From Hymenobacter amundsenii (GTDB taxonomy: Bacteria > Bacteroidota > Bacteroidia > Cytophagales > Hymenobacteraceae): a stretch of 64,000 nt of DNA. Shown piece after piece: positions 1 to 8,934 of the stretch (its first letter is position 1; each line of letters opens with the position of its first letter). The notes beneath the pieces were generated by a model. The model was not told where the DNA came from. It made no database searches and saw only the letters and a list, made by a program, of their open reading frames with translations. The stretch covers positions 1 through 64,000 of the forward strand of contig NZ_NIRR01000015.1 in NCBI RefSeq assembly GCF_002204745.1. Direction: 5' to 3'. Made by a program: the position numbers and the translations under genes.

Positions 1-108
1 CGCGGCCTGGGTCGAGCGGCTCTCGCCCGCCAGACGCAGCGCCTCAGCGCGGAAGGCGGCATCATAACGCCGACGTTTAGGAGGTTGGGGGCTGTCCTTT
101 CATGACAT
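1..108 (-). pseudogene. IS3-family OrfA transposase N-terminus, partial
   Basis: Read leftwards from position 99, the frame encodes a short basic stretch (KRRRYDAAFRAEALRLAGE) followed by SRSTQAA at the window edge. This matches the first part of the helix-turn-helix OrfA protein of IS3-family elements, which binds the element ends. The gene leaves the window after about 33 codons. An ATG at 106-108 is in frame but is followed two codons later by TGA (100-102), and no other ATG, GTG or TTG lies between that stop and the conserved part. Either the copy is broken or it uses an unusual start. The family call rests on this short segment only. Confidence 0.5.
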
Positions 109-139
109 TCGAAAGATAAGACCCTATTCTGTCCACATT
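1..139 (-). mobile_element. probable end of an IS3-type insertion sequence
   Basis: Just upstream of the OrfA-like frame, reading leftwards from about 139, the sequence TGTGGACAGAATAGGG has the form of an IS3-type terminal inverted repeat beginning with TG. If so, the element ends about 37 bp beyond the stop codon of the neighbouring transporter gene. The other end lies outside the window, so neither the inverted repeat nor a target-site duplication can be checked here. Confidence 0.35.
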
Positions 140-176
140 TACCTGACCACCTCACTTTCTCCCTGTGGTATTACCG

Positions 177-1559
177 CTATTCTAACAACTCTGCTGCTCC
201 TGCCGGACTCGCCGCGCCGCCTACGAACACGCGCTCCGTCAGCCGCGAAGCCACCAGGGCAAACAGTGTGACGTTCACGGCCATCAGGCCCACGAAAAAC
301 CAGTAGTAATCGGCTCCCTGGAAGCGGGCGAAAAAGCCGCCGCCGGCAATGCTGCTGTTCATCAAGGCCAGAAAGAAGTTGCCGCCCGCGATGGTGAGCA
401 GCCATAACGAGGTGGTGAAGCTTTTGAGGGCCGGGGGCGCGTGGGTGTAGGCGTACTCCAGGCCCGTGACGGCCACCATGAGCGTGCCGCCGGCCACCAC
501 GAAGTAGGCCAGCACCTGCCACCACACCGAAGGACTGCCGCCCGCGTCGAGGCTGCGCTGAATACCGGCAATAACCACCATCGAGATGGCCACGAACACC
601 ATGCCCGCACCCATGCGCCGCAACGGCGTAGCCCGCAGCCCGCGCCGCTCCAGGGCCGGGTAGATGCGGTAGGTGAGCAGCGGGTTGAGGCCGATGCCGA
701 ACACGATGCCCAGAATCTGGAGCTGCTCGGGCCGCGGGGCGTAGCCGGGCCACAGCTCCCGGTTCAGGTGGGCCGCCTGCAACACCCACTCCGACACGCT
801 CTGGTCATAAAGCGCCCAGACCACCGGAATGAACAGAAATACCACACCCACCCGGCGCAGGGCCGCCCGGCCCTCACCGGCCCCGAGCGTCTGACGCAGA
901 CCCGCCCGCAGGCCGGTGGGCGGCACCCGCACGTAGTGCCGCCGCCCCAGCCAGAACGTGAGGGCAGCCGCGCCCATCAGCAGCCCCGGCACCCCGAACG
1001 CCACGGCCGCCCCGTAGCGGGCATACAACTCCGGAATGAAAAACGTGGACAGAGCCGCGCCCACATCGATGCTGAGCTGAAACCAGCCGTAGGCTTTGGG
1101 CAGCAAATGGGCGTTGGCGGGGCCGAACTGGTCGCCCAAGTTAGCCGTGACGCTCGATTTAATGCCGCCCATGCCCACGGCCACTACCAGCAAGCCCAGC
1201 CGAAAGCCGACCAGCTCATCATGAAAAGCGGCCAGCAGTGCGTGCCCGCCGCAGTAGAGCACCGAGAGCCAGAGAATGACGCGGTATTTGCCCAGCACCC
1301 AATCGGCCAGCAGCGCGCCCACCACCGGCAGCGCGTAGCCCAGGGCCGCGAACGAATGCACCAAGTCGTTGGCCCGGGCCTCGGCGGCGGCCGTCAGGGC
1401 CGGGTTGTGGGCGGGGTTGAAGAACTGAGCCACCAGAAACGTGGGCAGAATGGCCCGCATGCCATAGTAGCTGAACCGCTCGGCCACCTCGTTGCCGATA
1501 ATAAAGGGCACGGCTTTCGGAAAGGCGGCAGTTGCGGTGGGCGCGGCAGTAGGCGGCAT
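177..1559 (-). CDS. POT/PTR2-family proton-dependent oligopeptide transporter
   Basis: A 460-residue, very hydrophobic inner-membrane protein of the POT (proton-coupled oligopeptide transporter) branch of the major facilitator superfamily, which imports di- and tripeptides with protons. The signature ExxERFxYYG is present as EVAERFSYYG at residues 24-33. A PTR2-like segment (GALLADWVLGKYR, 81-93) follows, and FQLSIDVGAA at 160-169 corresponds to the second PTR2 signature. About 12-14 membrane segments can be recognised and the length is normal for bacteria. It starts at the only plausible ATG and ends 37 bp from the possible insertion sequence. A secreted-type S9 peptidase gene lies nearby, which would fit peptide use, but the two are separated by the amylase gene and are not obviously co-transcribed. 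Substrate is inferred from family. Confidence 0.9.
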   Translation of the reverse strand: MPPTAAPTATAAFPKAVPFIIGNEVAERFSYYGMRAILPTFLVAQFFNPAHNPALTAAAEARANDLVHSFAALGYALPVVGALLADWVLGKYRVILWLSVLYCGGHALLAAFHDELVGFRLGLLVVAVGMGGIKSSVTANLGDQFGPANAHLLPKAYGWFQLSIDVGAALSTFFIPELYARYGAAVAFGVPGLLMGAAALTFWLGRRHYVRVPPTGLRAGLRQTLGAGEGRAALRRVGVVFLFIPVVWALYDQSVSEWVLQAAHLNRELWPGYAPRPEQLQILGIVFGIGLNPLLTYRIYPALERRGLRATPLRRMGAGMVFVAISMVVIAGIQRSLDAGGSPSVWWQVLAYFVVAGGTLMVAVTGLEYAYTHAPPALKSFTTSLWLLTIAGGNFFLALMNSSIAGGGFFARFQGADYYWFFVGLMAVNVTLFALVASRLTERVFVGGAASPAGAAELLE

Positions 1560-1636
1560 CGGAGCGGGGTTGGCAGTTAACGGCGGTCAGATGAGCAAGC
1601 TAACATTCCGGGACTTAAGCGCCAGGGGCAAGCTGC

Positions 1637-4207
1637 CTACGGCACGACCACCAGCCGTTGCACCGTGGTGCGCTTCCCCGACTGCACCCGCACCAGGTAG
1701 GTGCCGGCGGGCCAGGAGCTGGTGTCGAGCTGGTAGCGGGAGCCGCTGAAGGTGGCCTGCTGGCGGAGCTGGCCGCGCAGGTCGAATACGGTAACGGCGG
1801 TGCGGCCGGCCGGATCGGCTACCACCACCTGGGCCTGCTGGCGGGCAGGGTTGGGGTAGAGCTGGGCCGAAAGCTGGCGGGCCGTTTGGGTGCTGGTAAC
1901 GGTTTGGGGCGTGAGGCGCAACAGCCAGGTGGCATTGGCGCTCAAGGCCCTAAGGGTCGTGGGCTGCCAATTGCTGAAACCGCCCTGGGCATCGAGCGTG
2001 AGCGTGCCGGCCGTTTGGCCCGAATACAGCTCCGTTACCAAGTAACTACCGGCAGGCAGAGAGGAAAGCGGCAACGAAAGCGTCGGCTGACTGATGGCAC
2101 TGCCGCCTAGGTTGGCGGCTACCACGACAGCCTCCGTACCGTACACGCGGGTGTAGCTCAGCAGGCTGGTGCCGGTGGTGGTTACGGGCAGCAGGTAGCC
2201 CTTGCGCAGGGTTTCGTGGGTGGTGCGCAGAGCAATCAGCTTTTTGTAGTGGTTGAGCAGCGAAGCCGGGTCGGCGGCCTGGGTGGCCACGTTGAACTGG
2301 GCGTAGTTGCTGTTGAGGCCGCGCCAGGGCGTGCCGGTGCTGAAACCGGCGTTGGTACCCGCCGTCCACTGCATGGGCTTGCGCTTTTCCTCATCGGTCC
2401 CGCTGCCGAGCAGGCCCACTTCCTCGCCGTAGTACAGGAAGGGCACGCCGGGCATGGAGAGGTAGAGGGCGGCCGCCTGCTTCATGCGGGCCAGGTTGCC
2501 GCCGAGCTGGCCCAGCACCCGGTTCTGGTCGTGGTTGGTGAGGAAGGTGGCGTACTGGAGCTTGGGGTAGGTGGCGTCTACCAGCTGCAGCTGGCTGCGC
2601 AGCCCGGCCGCGCTACCCGAGCTAACCCCATTCACGATGGCTTCAGCCAGATCGAATTCGAAGCACACGTCCAGCCGGTCGTTGGTCACGTAGGGCAGCA
2701 CGGCCGGGGTTTTCGACCAAGCCTCGCCCACAGTAAAGGCGTTGGCGTTGGCCTGCTTCACTACTCCATTGAACTCGTGAAGCAGGTCGAGGGTAGCAGG
2801 GGTGTCTTCCAGGGTCGGGCCGTTTTCATCGAGGTATTTCACGGCGTCGAGGCGGTAGCCGTCTACGCCCTTGTTCAGCCAGAAGCGGGTGGCGTCCCAC
2901 ATGGTCTTTTTCAGGTCGGGGTTGTTCCAGTTAAGGTCGGGCATGCCGCTCCAGAAAACACCGTAGTAGTAGCTGCCATTGCGCGGGTGCCATACTGTCG
3001 GCTGGCCCCAGGGCCCGGAGTAGCCCGGGTTGGTGGCCGACCACCGGTACCAGTCGCGGTAGGGGCTAGTGGCGCTGCTGGCCGCCTGGGTAAACCAGGG
3101 GTGCTGCTCGGAAGAATGATTCAGCACCAGATCAATAATTACTTTGATGCCCCGGGCGTGGGCGGCGGCCATGAACGCCTCAAACTCGGCCATCGTGCCG
3201 TAGTCGGGCTCGGTGGCCTGGTAGTTGGTCACGTCGTAGCCGTGGTAGCTCGGCGACTCCATCATGGGCATCAGCCACAGGGCCGTTACGCCCAGGTCGG
3301 TGGTGGTGGCCGGGTCGCCGTCGTTGAGGTAGTCGAGCTTCTGCATCAGGCCCTTGAAGTCGCCCTTGCCGTCGCCGTTGCTGTCGTAGAAGCTGCGCAC
3401 GAACACCTCGTAAAACACCGCGTCGTTCCACCAGTGGGTAGCATAATTGGTGGGCGAAGCTCCGCAGCTGGCGCAGCTGCTGAAGCATACCGGCCCGACC
3501 ACGTTGGCATCCTGCAGGGCATCGACGGTGCGGTTACGGTTGCCGCTGCCATCATCCTGGCCGCAGGCGGCCGGCACGATTTCGGCCCCGGCCCAGGTGT
3601 CGCCATTGATAAACTTGTACTGGAAGCGGCCGGGGGCGGGCAGCTGTACTTCGGCTTCGTACACGCCGTCGGCGTTGTCGTCGGTGAGCTTGGTGGCGGC
3701 CGGGTCCCAGTCGGTGGCATAGCCGGCCAGGGCCTGGAAGTTGCCGGCCACATGGATTCCGGCGGCCGAAACCGTCTGGCCCTGCATGTTTACTACAAAG
3801 CGCAGGCGGGTAGCACAGCCGTTGAAGGCAATAGCCGGCAGGCGCAAGGCCGCGGAGCCCACCGTCACCATGCGGTTGTAGTTGCCGCCGCCGTCGTCCT
3901 GGCCGCAGGTAGCCGGCACGGGCTCGGCCCCGCCCCAGGCGTTGCCATTAATGAATTTGTAGCGGTAGGTGCCGGACGGTATGTTCACCGTCAGCTCGTA
4001 TACTTTATCCCCGTCGGGGTCGGTAAGGGCCGTTGTGGCCGGGTCCCAGTCGGTGGGGAAACCGGCGGCACGCTGGAAGGTGCCCGCCACGTGCACCCCG
4101 GTGGCCGGAACGGTCTGCTGGCGCATATCGACCCGAAACGTGAGCGGCGTGGCGCGGAGGCTGAGGGCCCCGGTCAGCAGCGCCAGAAGAAGTACGAGTT
4201 GTTTCAT
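1637..4207 (-). CDS. secreted GH13 alpha-amylase with duplicated N-terminal domain and T9SS sorting domain
   Basis: An 856-residue secreted glycoside hydrolase of family 13, predicted to cleave alpha-1,4 glucans. The start at 4207 is chosen because it opens directly into a signal peptide ([16 protein letters not shown]); an upstream in-frame start would add 11 unneeded residues. Residues about 20-125 and 130-240 are two copies of one Ig-like domain, each with YKFING and CGQDDG, resembling starch-binding E-set domains. The catalytic barrel follows, with the nucleophile in [10 protein letters not shown] (about residue 452), the acid/base Glu in FTVGEAWS (about 493) and the third Asp in LTNHDQNR (about 558). 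The last 75 residues start with LYPNPA and form a type A sorting domain for type IX secretion, so the enzyme is probably released or held at the cell surface. No T9SS machinery gene is in the window. Confidence 0.93.
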   Translation of the reverse strand: MKQLVLLLALLTGALSLRATPLTFRVDMRQQTVPATGVHVAGTFQRAAGFPTDWDPATTALTDPDGDKVYELTVNIPSGTYRYKFINGNAWGGAEPVPATCGQDDGGGNYNRMVTVGSAALRLPAIAFNGCATRLRFVVNMQGQTVSAAGIHVAGNFQALAGYATDWDPAATKLTDDNADGVYEAEVQLPAPGRFQYKFINGDTWAGAEIVPAACGQDDGSGNRNRTVDALQDANVVGPVCFSSCASCGASPTNYATHWWNDAVFYEVFVRSFYDSNGDGKGDFKGLMQKLDYLNDGDPATTTDLGVTALWLMPMMESPSYHGYDVTNYQATEPDYGTMAEFEAFMAAAHARGIKVIIDLVLNHSSEQHPWFTQAASSATSPYRDWYRWSATNPGYSGPWGQPTVWHPRNGSYYYGVFWSGMPDLNWNNPDLKKTMWDATRFWLNKGVDGYRLDAVKYLDENGPTLEDTPATLDLLHEFNGVVKQANANAFTVGEAWSKTPAVLPYVTNDRLDVCFEFDLAEAIVNGVSSGSAAGLRSQLQLVDATYPKLQYATFLTNHDQNRVLGQLGGNLARMKQAAALYLSMPGVPFLYYGEEVGLLGSGTDEEKRKPMQWTAGTNAGFSTGTPWRGLNSNYAQFNVATQAADPASLLNHYKKLIALRTTHETLRKGYLLPVTTTGTSLLSYTRVYGTEAVVVAANLGGSAISQPTLSLPLSSLPAGSYLVTELYSGQTAGTLTLDAQGGFSNWQPTTLRALSANATWLLRLTPQTVTSTQTARQLSAQLYPNPARQQAQVVVADPAGRTAVTVFDLRGQLRQQATFSGSRYQLDTSSWPAGTYLVRVQSGKRTTVQRLVVVP

Positions 4208-4310
4208 GCGGGAGAGAATGATTCGGGAACCAGGGACCAAGATAGAGCCCCCGGGTTGCCTTGCCCGATGCTGTCAACCGCTAATAGTGCCGGTACTTCC
4301 GAATCAGCCG

Positions 4311-4345
4311 AAAAAAAGCCCGCCGACACATCAGCGTCGGCGGGC
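4311..4345 (-). terminator. rho-independent terminator of the S9 peptidase gene
   Basis: Perfect 10-bp stem GCCCGCCGAC (4318-4327 with 4336-4345) and an 8-base loop. A run of seven A on the + strand at 4311-4317 becomes the U-tract for leftward transcripts. It lies about 110 bp beyond the stop of the leftward peptidase gene. Confidence 0.75.
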
Positions 4346-4356
4346 CTGGAGTTGAT

Positions 4357-4436
4357 GAAGCTGTTTAGAAACGCTGTGGTATTAATGAGCTCGTCATGCT
4401 TCGGCATGACGTTTTTTTGGCTTTCTAAACAACTTC
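4357..4436. repeat. short family A palindrome with outer arms
   Basis: Nested palindrome. The inner stem CGTCATGC/GCATGACG (4392-4411, loop TTCG) is followed by seven T. The outer 15-bp arms gaagctgtttagaaa (4357-4371) and tttctaaacaacttc (4422-4436) are inverted with one mismatch. The same outer sequence, with one change, sits left of the family A copy at 8753. The inner stem plus T-run could also act as a rightward terminator. Confidence 0.6.
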
Positions 4437-4453
4437 GATAACAAACGGGCAAC

Positions 4454-6514
4454 CTACCGTTGCGCCGAACCTTCGGGCTTCAGTGTGCGGCCGAGCCACT
4501 CAAAAAACACCCGGTTCCAGAGCACCGCGTTCTGGGGCTTGGAAATCCAGTGGCCCTCGTTGGGGAAGTACAGGAAACGGCTCGGGATGCCGCGCAGCTG
4601 GGCCGTGCCGAAGGCCTCCATGCCCTGGCCCTCGGGCACCCGGAAATCCTTGGCACCGTGGATGACCAGGATGGGCGTATCCCAGTTCTGGGCGAACTGC
4701 TGGGGGTTGAACTCGGTGTAGCTCTTGTTGAGCGGTGTCTCCCAGGGCGCACCGCCGATGTCGTGTTTGGCGAAGAACATTTCCTCGGTGCTGGGGTACC
4801 AGCTGGTGAGGTTGTAGAGGCCGGCGTGGGCGATGAACGTTTTGAAACGGCCCTCGTGCTTGCCGGCCAGTTGGTACACCGAGTAGCCACCGTAGCTGGC
4901 GCCCACGCAGCCGCGCCGGTCCTTGTCCACGTAGGGCTCCTTGCTCACGGCGTCAATGGCCGAGATGTAGTCGCGGATGGGCTGGCCGCCCCAGTCGCCC
5001 GAAATGCTGTTGTTCCACTCGGTGCCGAAGCCGGGCAGGCCGCGGCGGTTGGGCGCCACCACAATGTAGCCCTGGGCCGCCATAAGCTGGAAATTCCAGC
5101 GGAAGGAGAAGCTCTGTGAAATCGGGCTCTGGGGGCCGCCCTGGCAATACAGTAGGGTTGGGTACTTCTTGGCCGGGTCGAAATCGGGTGGGAAGGTTAC
5201 GTACACCTGCATCTGCTTGCCATCGGTGGTGGTCACCATCCGCGACTCCAGCCGGCCGGTTTTCACGCCCGCCAGTTCCTGCTGATTGATGTTGGTGAGC
5301 ACTGTTTCGCGGCCCGATTTCAGGTCCACGCGCACGAGGTCGGCGGGCGTGGCCTGGGTGGTTTTGTTCACGATAACCGCGTCCTTGCCCGCCAGCTCGA
5401 ATCCGTTGTAGTTGAACGCGCCCTTGGTTAGCTGCTTCACCTTGCCGCCTTTGGCGGGCACTGAGAAGATCTGCTGGGTGCCGGCCAAGGCGCTGGCGAA
5501 ATAGATGCTTTTACCATCGGCGCTCCAGCGCAGGTTGCCGGCCGCCTGCTCCGAGCTGGCCGTTATGTCCTGGCGCTTCTTGGTCTTGAAATCATACACC
5601 ACAATGCCGTTACGGTCCGACTCGAAGCCGGGCGTGGCCATGCTCAGCCAAGCAATCTGGGAGCCGTCGGGCGAGAAAACCGGCTCGGTGTCGTAGCCGC
5701 CCAGGCCTTCGCTCAGGTTGCGTGTCTGGCCCGTGCGGATGTCGTAGAGGTAGATGTCGGAGTTGGTGCTTTCGGCTTCGGCCTTGCCCGTAAGCTTGCG
5801 CGAGGTGTAGGCCAGCTCGTAGCCGTCGGGCGAAAATGCCAGCTGCTCGGAGCCACCAAACGGCTGCAACGGCGCATCAAACTTCTCACCAGCCATCACG
5901 TCCTTGCCGCTCCCCACGGGCTTGCCATCGGCTCCCACGGGCTGGAAGTAGACGTGCGACACCTTGAAATCATCCCAGCTACTCCAGTGGCGGTAGTTGA
6001 GGTCGTCGATGATTTTGGCGTCGGCCTTGGGCAGGTCGGGGTACCAATCCTGCACCGATTTGCCCACTTTCACGTCCTGGGTGTAGAGCATGAAGTTGCC
6101 TTTGGGGGCGAACTTGAGGTTGGCCACGCCTTCCTCGGCCCCAAAGCTGCTCAGCTGCTGCTTACCCGAGCCGTCGGCGTTCATCACGTACAGCTGATCC
6201 GAGCCGGCTTCGGCGCTCATAAACGTCAGCTTGCCATCGGCGCGCCAGTTGAGCGTGTTTTCCGACGTGGCCGGCGTATTGGTGAGCTGCCGGGCCACGC
6301 CGCCGCCGGCCGGCACCAGCCAGATATCCGACTGGCCTTTGTTGTCGGCCAGCGAATAGCGCGTGATGGTGTAGGCCACCGTTTTCTGGTCCGGCGACAC
6401 CTGCATTTCGCCCAGGCGGCCAAGTTTCATCAGCAGTTCGGGCGTGTAGGTATTCTGGGCCGCGGCCGCCAACGGTAGCAGGAGTAGGGCAGTTAAAATC
6501 GGTTTGTGCATCAT
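4454..6514 (-). CDS. S9-family serine peptidase (prolyl oligopeptidase/dipeptidyl aminopeptidase type)
   Basis: A 686-residue peptidase with an N-terminal signal peptide ending near AAAAQN. The first half contains WD40/TolB-type beta-propeller repeats (for example LNWRADGK and FSPDGSQIAWLS), which in this family screen access to the active site. The C-terminal third is an alpha/beta-hydrolase domain with the nucleophile in GASYGGYS (about residue 541), the Asp in HGAKDFRVP (about 620) and the His in NEGHWIS (about 653), so the triad is complete. It probably acts in the periplasm on oligopeptides. Two adjacent ATG codons open the gene; the second gives the same signal peptide. A terminator lies 110 bp downstream. 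The gene is transcribed away from the LysR gene on its other side and shares its upstream region with the palindrome at 6554-6700. Confidence 0.92.
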   Translation of the reverse strand: MMHKPILTALLLLPLAAAAQNTYTPELLMKLGRLGEMQVSPDQKTVAYTITRYSLADNKGQSDIWLVPAGGGVARQLTNTPATSENTLNWRADGKLTFMSAEAGSDQLYVMNADGSGKQQLSSFGAEEGVANLKFAPKGNFMLYTQDVKVGKSVQDWYPDLPKADAKIIDDLNYRHWSSWDDFKVSHVYFQPVGADGKPVGSGKDVMAGEKFDAPLQPFGGSEQLAFSPDGYELAYTSRKLTGKAEAESTNSDIYLYDIRTGQTRNLSEGLGGYDTEPVFSPDGSQIAWLSMATPGFESDRNGIVVYDFKTKKRQDITASSEQAAGNLRWSADGKSIYFASALAGTQQIFSVPAKGGKVKQLTKGAFNYNGFELAGKDAVIVNKTTQATPADLVRVDLKSGRETVLTNINQQELAGVKTGRLESRMVTTTDGKQMQVYVTFPPDFDPAKKYPTLLYCQGGPQSPISQSFSFRWNFQLMAAQGYIVVAPNRRGLPGFGTEWNNSISGDWGGQPIRDYISAIDAVSKEPYVDKDRRGCVGASYGGYSVYQLAGKHEGRFKTFIAHAGLYNLTSWYPSTEEMFFAKHDIGGAPWETPLNKSYTEFNPQQFAQNWDTPILVIHGAKDFRVPEGQGMEAFGTAQLRGIPSRFLYFPNEGHWISKPQNAVLWNRVFFEWLGRTLKPEGSAQR

Positions 6515-6553
6515 GGGAATTTCGGGTGGAAACGGAGGGCAAGATAACCAAGA

Positions 6554-6700
6554 CTCGGTGCTGAACCCAAAACGGCGTAGGGGCGGGGCATGTCCCCACC
6601 CGCCATTCGCGCTACCAAAACGGTTCTGTTCAGACGGTTCTGTTCAACGGCGGGCGGGGACAAGCCCCGCACCCTACGCCGTTCTGGGTTCAGCACCGAG
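6554..6700. repeat. 147-bp imperfect palindromic element (family C, single copy here)
   Basis: The outer 15 bases CTCGGTGCTGAACCC (6554-6568) match inverted at 6686-6700. Inside, GGCGTAGGG and GGGGC..GTCCCC blocks are also mirrored. The centre holds two direct copies of ACGGTTCTGTTC. It fills most of the space between the divergent peptidase and LysR genes and carries no gene. It resembles a non-autonomous repeat or MITE, but no second copy in the window allows a test. Confidence 0.6.
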
Positions 6701-6742
6701 ACTCCCGGTGTAACGTCTCTGCAATCATTCTACCTTGCACCC

Positions 6743-7648
6743 ATGTCCGATTTTCGACTGCGCGTTTTTCAGGCCGTGGCCCGGCACCTGAGCTTTACCA
6801 AGGCGGCCCAGGAGCTCTACATCAGCCAGCCCGCCGTAACCAAGCACGTGCGGGAGCTGGAAACGACCTACGGCCAGCGCCTGTTTGAGCGGCGCGCGGG
6901 CCGCGTGAGCCTCACCGACGCCGGCCACCTGTTGCTGGCCCACGCCGATGAAGTGGCGCAACTCCACGCCCAACTCACCGATCAGCTTCAGGAGCTGCAC
7001 GGCGAGGCCGCCGGCCGTCTGCGCCTGGGAGCCAGCACCACCCTGGCCCAGTACGAGCTGCCGGCGCTGCTGCCCGGTTTCCAGCGCCGCTATCCGCGCC
7101 TGGAGCTCACGCTGCTCAACGCCAACTCCGAGCAGATTGCCGAGGCGTTGCTGCAGGGGCGGCTCGACTTGGGGTTCGTGGAGGGGCGGGCTAAGAGCCG
7201 CGACCTGCACTACGAGCCCCTGCTGGCCGACGAGCTGGTGGCTGTGCGCCGGGCCACGCCCGCCGGTCCGCCCGCCGTGCCGCTGCCGCTGGCCGAGGCC
7301 CTGGCCCACCCGCTGGTGCTGCGCGAGCGGGGCTCGGGCACGCTGGAGGTGCTGGAATTCGCGCTCCGGGAGCAGAAAATCAAGCTGGCCAACCTGCGCG
7401 TGGCCTTCTACTTCGATAACACCGAAGCCATCAAAACCTACCTCGAAGCGGCTCCCGATGCCCTGGGCTTCGTGTCGCGCCGGGCCCTGACGCGGGAGCT
7501 GGCGGCGGGGCTGCTGGAGGAAGTACCGGTGGCCGGACTGCGCCTGCCCCGACAATTCGAGGCCCTTTGGGTGCAGGGCCAGCCCCTAACCAAGCCCGCC
7601 GAACGGTTCCTGCGCTTCGTGCAGCAGCAGTATAACCTGAAGGAATAG
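6743..7648 (+). CDS. LysR-family transcriptional regulator
   Basis: A 301-residue LysR-type activator/repressor. The winged helix-turn-helix is at residues 1-60 (LSFTKAAQELYISQPAVTKH), and the rest is the periplasmic-binding-protein-like effector domain. The start at 6743 is chosen because the family normally begins a few residues before the first helix (MSDFRLRVFQAVA); the frame stays open upstream only because the palindrome at 6554-6700 happens to lack stops. The next gene, 73 bp downstream in the same direction, is a YeiH-type transporter. LysR regulators of the YeiE/CbbR-like group often sit beside yeiH-type genes, so it probably controls that gene. The effector is not deducible. Confidence 0.9.
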   Translation: MSDFRLRVFQAVARHLSFTKAAQELYISQPAVTKHVRELETTYGQRLFERRAGRVSLTDAGHLLLAHADEVAQLHAQLTDQLQELHGEAAGRLRLGASTTLAQYELPALLPGFQRRYPRLELTLLNANSEQIAEALLQGRLDLGFVEGRAKSRDLHYEPLLADELVAVRRATPAGPPAVPLPLAEALAHPLVLRERGSGTLEVLEFALREQKIKLANLRVAFYFDNTEAIKTYLEAAPDALGFVSRRALTRELAAGLLEEVPVAGLRLPRQFEALWVQGQPLTKPAERFLRFVQQQYNLKE

Positions 7649-7689
7649 CCGATAACTATTTTAGATTATCCATCGGGGTGGGGCGGCCG

Positions 7690-7697
7690 TACTTTTG
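7690..7697 (+). promoter_or_regulatory. -7 promoter box for the YeiH-type gene
   Basis: TACTTTTG fits the Bacteroidota -7 consensus TAnnTTTG. It lies 25 bp before the ATG at 7722, and overlaps an alternative TTG start at 7695, which argues against that upstream start. No clear -33 TTG is seen. Confidence 0.45.
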
Positions 7698-7721
7698 GGT
7701 GCTGATTTTCTGCCCCCTTGC

Positions 7722-8714
7722 ATGCCCGCTGCCCCAACTGCTCCCCTTGTTTCTGCCGCTCCAACCCTGGGGTCCAACCCGCCACCGGCCCCCGCAAACT
7801 GGCTACCGAAAGTGGTGTTCGGGTTGCTGCTGGTCTTCTGCCTCACGCCCTGGGCCTCGCCACCGGTAGCGCTGGCCCTGGGTTTGGTGCTGGCCCAAAC
7901 AGTAGGCAACCCCTTCCAGGCCTTCACCAAAAAATATACGGCCAAGCTGCTGCAATACTCGGTTATCGGGCTGGGCTTCGGCCTGAACGCCCACGCGGCG
8001 GTGCAGGCCGGGCGGCAGGGCCTGTTGTTCACGGTAGCCTCCATTTTTGGCACGCTGGCGCTGGGCTACGTGGTGGGGCGCTGGCTGAAGCTGGGCCGGG
8101 TGGTCACGCACCTGATTTCCTGCGGCACCGCCATCTGCGGGGGCTCGGCCATTGCCGCCGTGGGCCCGGTAGTGGGGGCCAAAGATGAGGAAATGTCGGT
8201 GGCCCTGGGTACGGTGTTCGTGCTGAATGCAGTGGCCCTGTTCGCCTTCCCGCCCATTGGCCACGCGCTGGCCATGACGCAACAACAGTTCGGCCTTTGG
8301 TGCGCCATTGCCATTCACGATACCTCCTCGGTGGTGGGCGCGGCGGCCGCCTACGGCTCCGAGGCGCTGGGCGTGGCTACCACCATCAAGCTGGCCCGCG
8401 CCCTCTGGATTATTCCGGTGGCCCTGGGCACGGCGTATTTCTTCAAGCAGAAAGACGTAAAGGTGAAGCTGCCCTGGTTTATTCTGGGCTTCATCGGGGC
8501 CATGCTGCTCAACACCTACGTGCCCGCCACCCGGCTCGTGGGCCCCTGGCTGGTGCAGGCGGCCCGGCTGGGGCTCGTGGTCACGCTGTTTTTCATTGGA
8601 GCGGGCCTGTCGCTCAAAACTATCAAATCAGTTGGCCCCCGCCCGTTCGCGCTGGGCGTGCTGCTGTGGCTGGTGATTTCGAGCGTGTCGCTGTACGTGA
8701 TTGTGTCTGTATAA
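7722..8714 (+). CDS. YeiH/UPF0324-family putative sulfate exporter
   Basis: A 330-residue inner-membrane protein with about ten membrane segments, of the UPF0324 (YeiH) family, described as putative sulfate or anion exporters; the transported substrate is not proven. Family-type features include the glycine-rich stretch CGTAICGGSAIAAVGPV and the segment AIHDTSSVVGAAAAYG. The ATG at 7722 is preferred to a TTG nine codons upstream because the latter overlaps a good -7 promoter box. The gene follows a LysR regulator in the same direction, which is a common arrangement and suggests regulated expression. A long perfect palindrome (8753-8846) begins 38 bp after the stop codon and may end the transcript. 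Confidence 0.88.
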   Translation: MPAAPTAPLVSAAPTLGSNPPPAPANWLPKVVFGLLLVFCLTPWASPPVALALGLVLAQTVGNPFQAFTKKYTAKLLQYSVIGLGFGLNAHAAVQAGRQGLLFTVASIFGTLALGYVVGRWLKLGRVVTHLISCGTAICGGSAIAAVGPVVGAKDEEMSVALGTVFVLNAVALFAFPPIGHALAMTQQQFGLWCAIAIHDTSSVVGAAAAYGSEALGVATTIKLARALWIIPVALGTAYFFKQKDVKVKLPWFILGFIGAMLLNTYVPATRLVGPWLVQAARLGLVVTLFFIGAGLSLKTIKSVGPRPFALGVLLWLVISSVSLYVIVSV

Positions 8715-8752
8715 CAGATAGGGGCGGAGAAGCTATTTAGAAAGTCAAAAGA

Positions 8753-8846
8753 ACGTCATGCTGAGCGCAGCCGAAGCATCTCTACCGCTTCGTAGCAGTC
8801 GTTCGACGAAGCGGTAGAGATGCTTCGGCTGCGCTCAGCATGACGT
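8753..8846. repeat. family A palindrome, perfect 41-bp arms
   Basis: Arms at 8753-8793 and 8806-8846 are perfect inverted copies starting ACGTCATGCTGAGCGCAGCC, with a 12-base loop. The left flank carries gaagctatttagaaa, nearly the outer arm of the copy at 4357. There is no coding frame in it. It lies between the YeiH-type gene and the operon starting at 8935. Confidence 0.9.
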
Positions 8847-8856
8847 GTCTTTAACC

Positions 8857-8891
8857 GGCAACCAACAACTGGCAACTAACAACTGACAGCC
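8857..8891. repeat. five tandem degenerate heptamers (family B arm)
   Basis: Thirty-five bases divide exactly into five 7-bp units, including AACAACT twice and GGCAACT once, with the outer units more diverged. The array stops 7 bp before the -7 box at 8899, so it occupies the -33 region of that promoter. Confidence 0.6.
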
Positions 8892-8898
8892 AACCGCG

Positions 8899-8906
8899 TA
8901 TCTTTG
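8899..8906 (+). promoter_or_regulatory. -7 promoter box of the 8935-12376 operon
   Basis: TATCTTTG is an exact match to TAnnTTTG, 28 bp before the start codon at 8935. The expected -33 TTG about 19-21 bp further upstream is missing; heptamer repeats are there instead. Confidence 0.55.
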
Positions 8907-8934
8907 CGGGGTTCAACTACCCCTGCCGTTACTT

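Noticed and set aside
2216..4441. 741-codon open frame on the + strand opposite the GH13 gene
   Set aside because: High-GC DNA keeps opposite frames open; the product has no domain-like pattern, while the other strand encodes a complete amylase.
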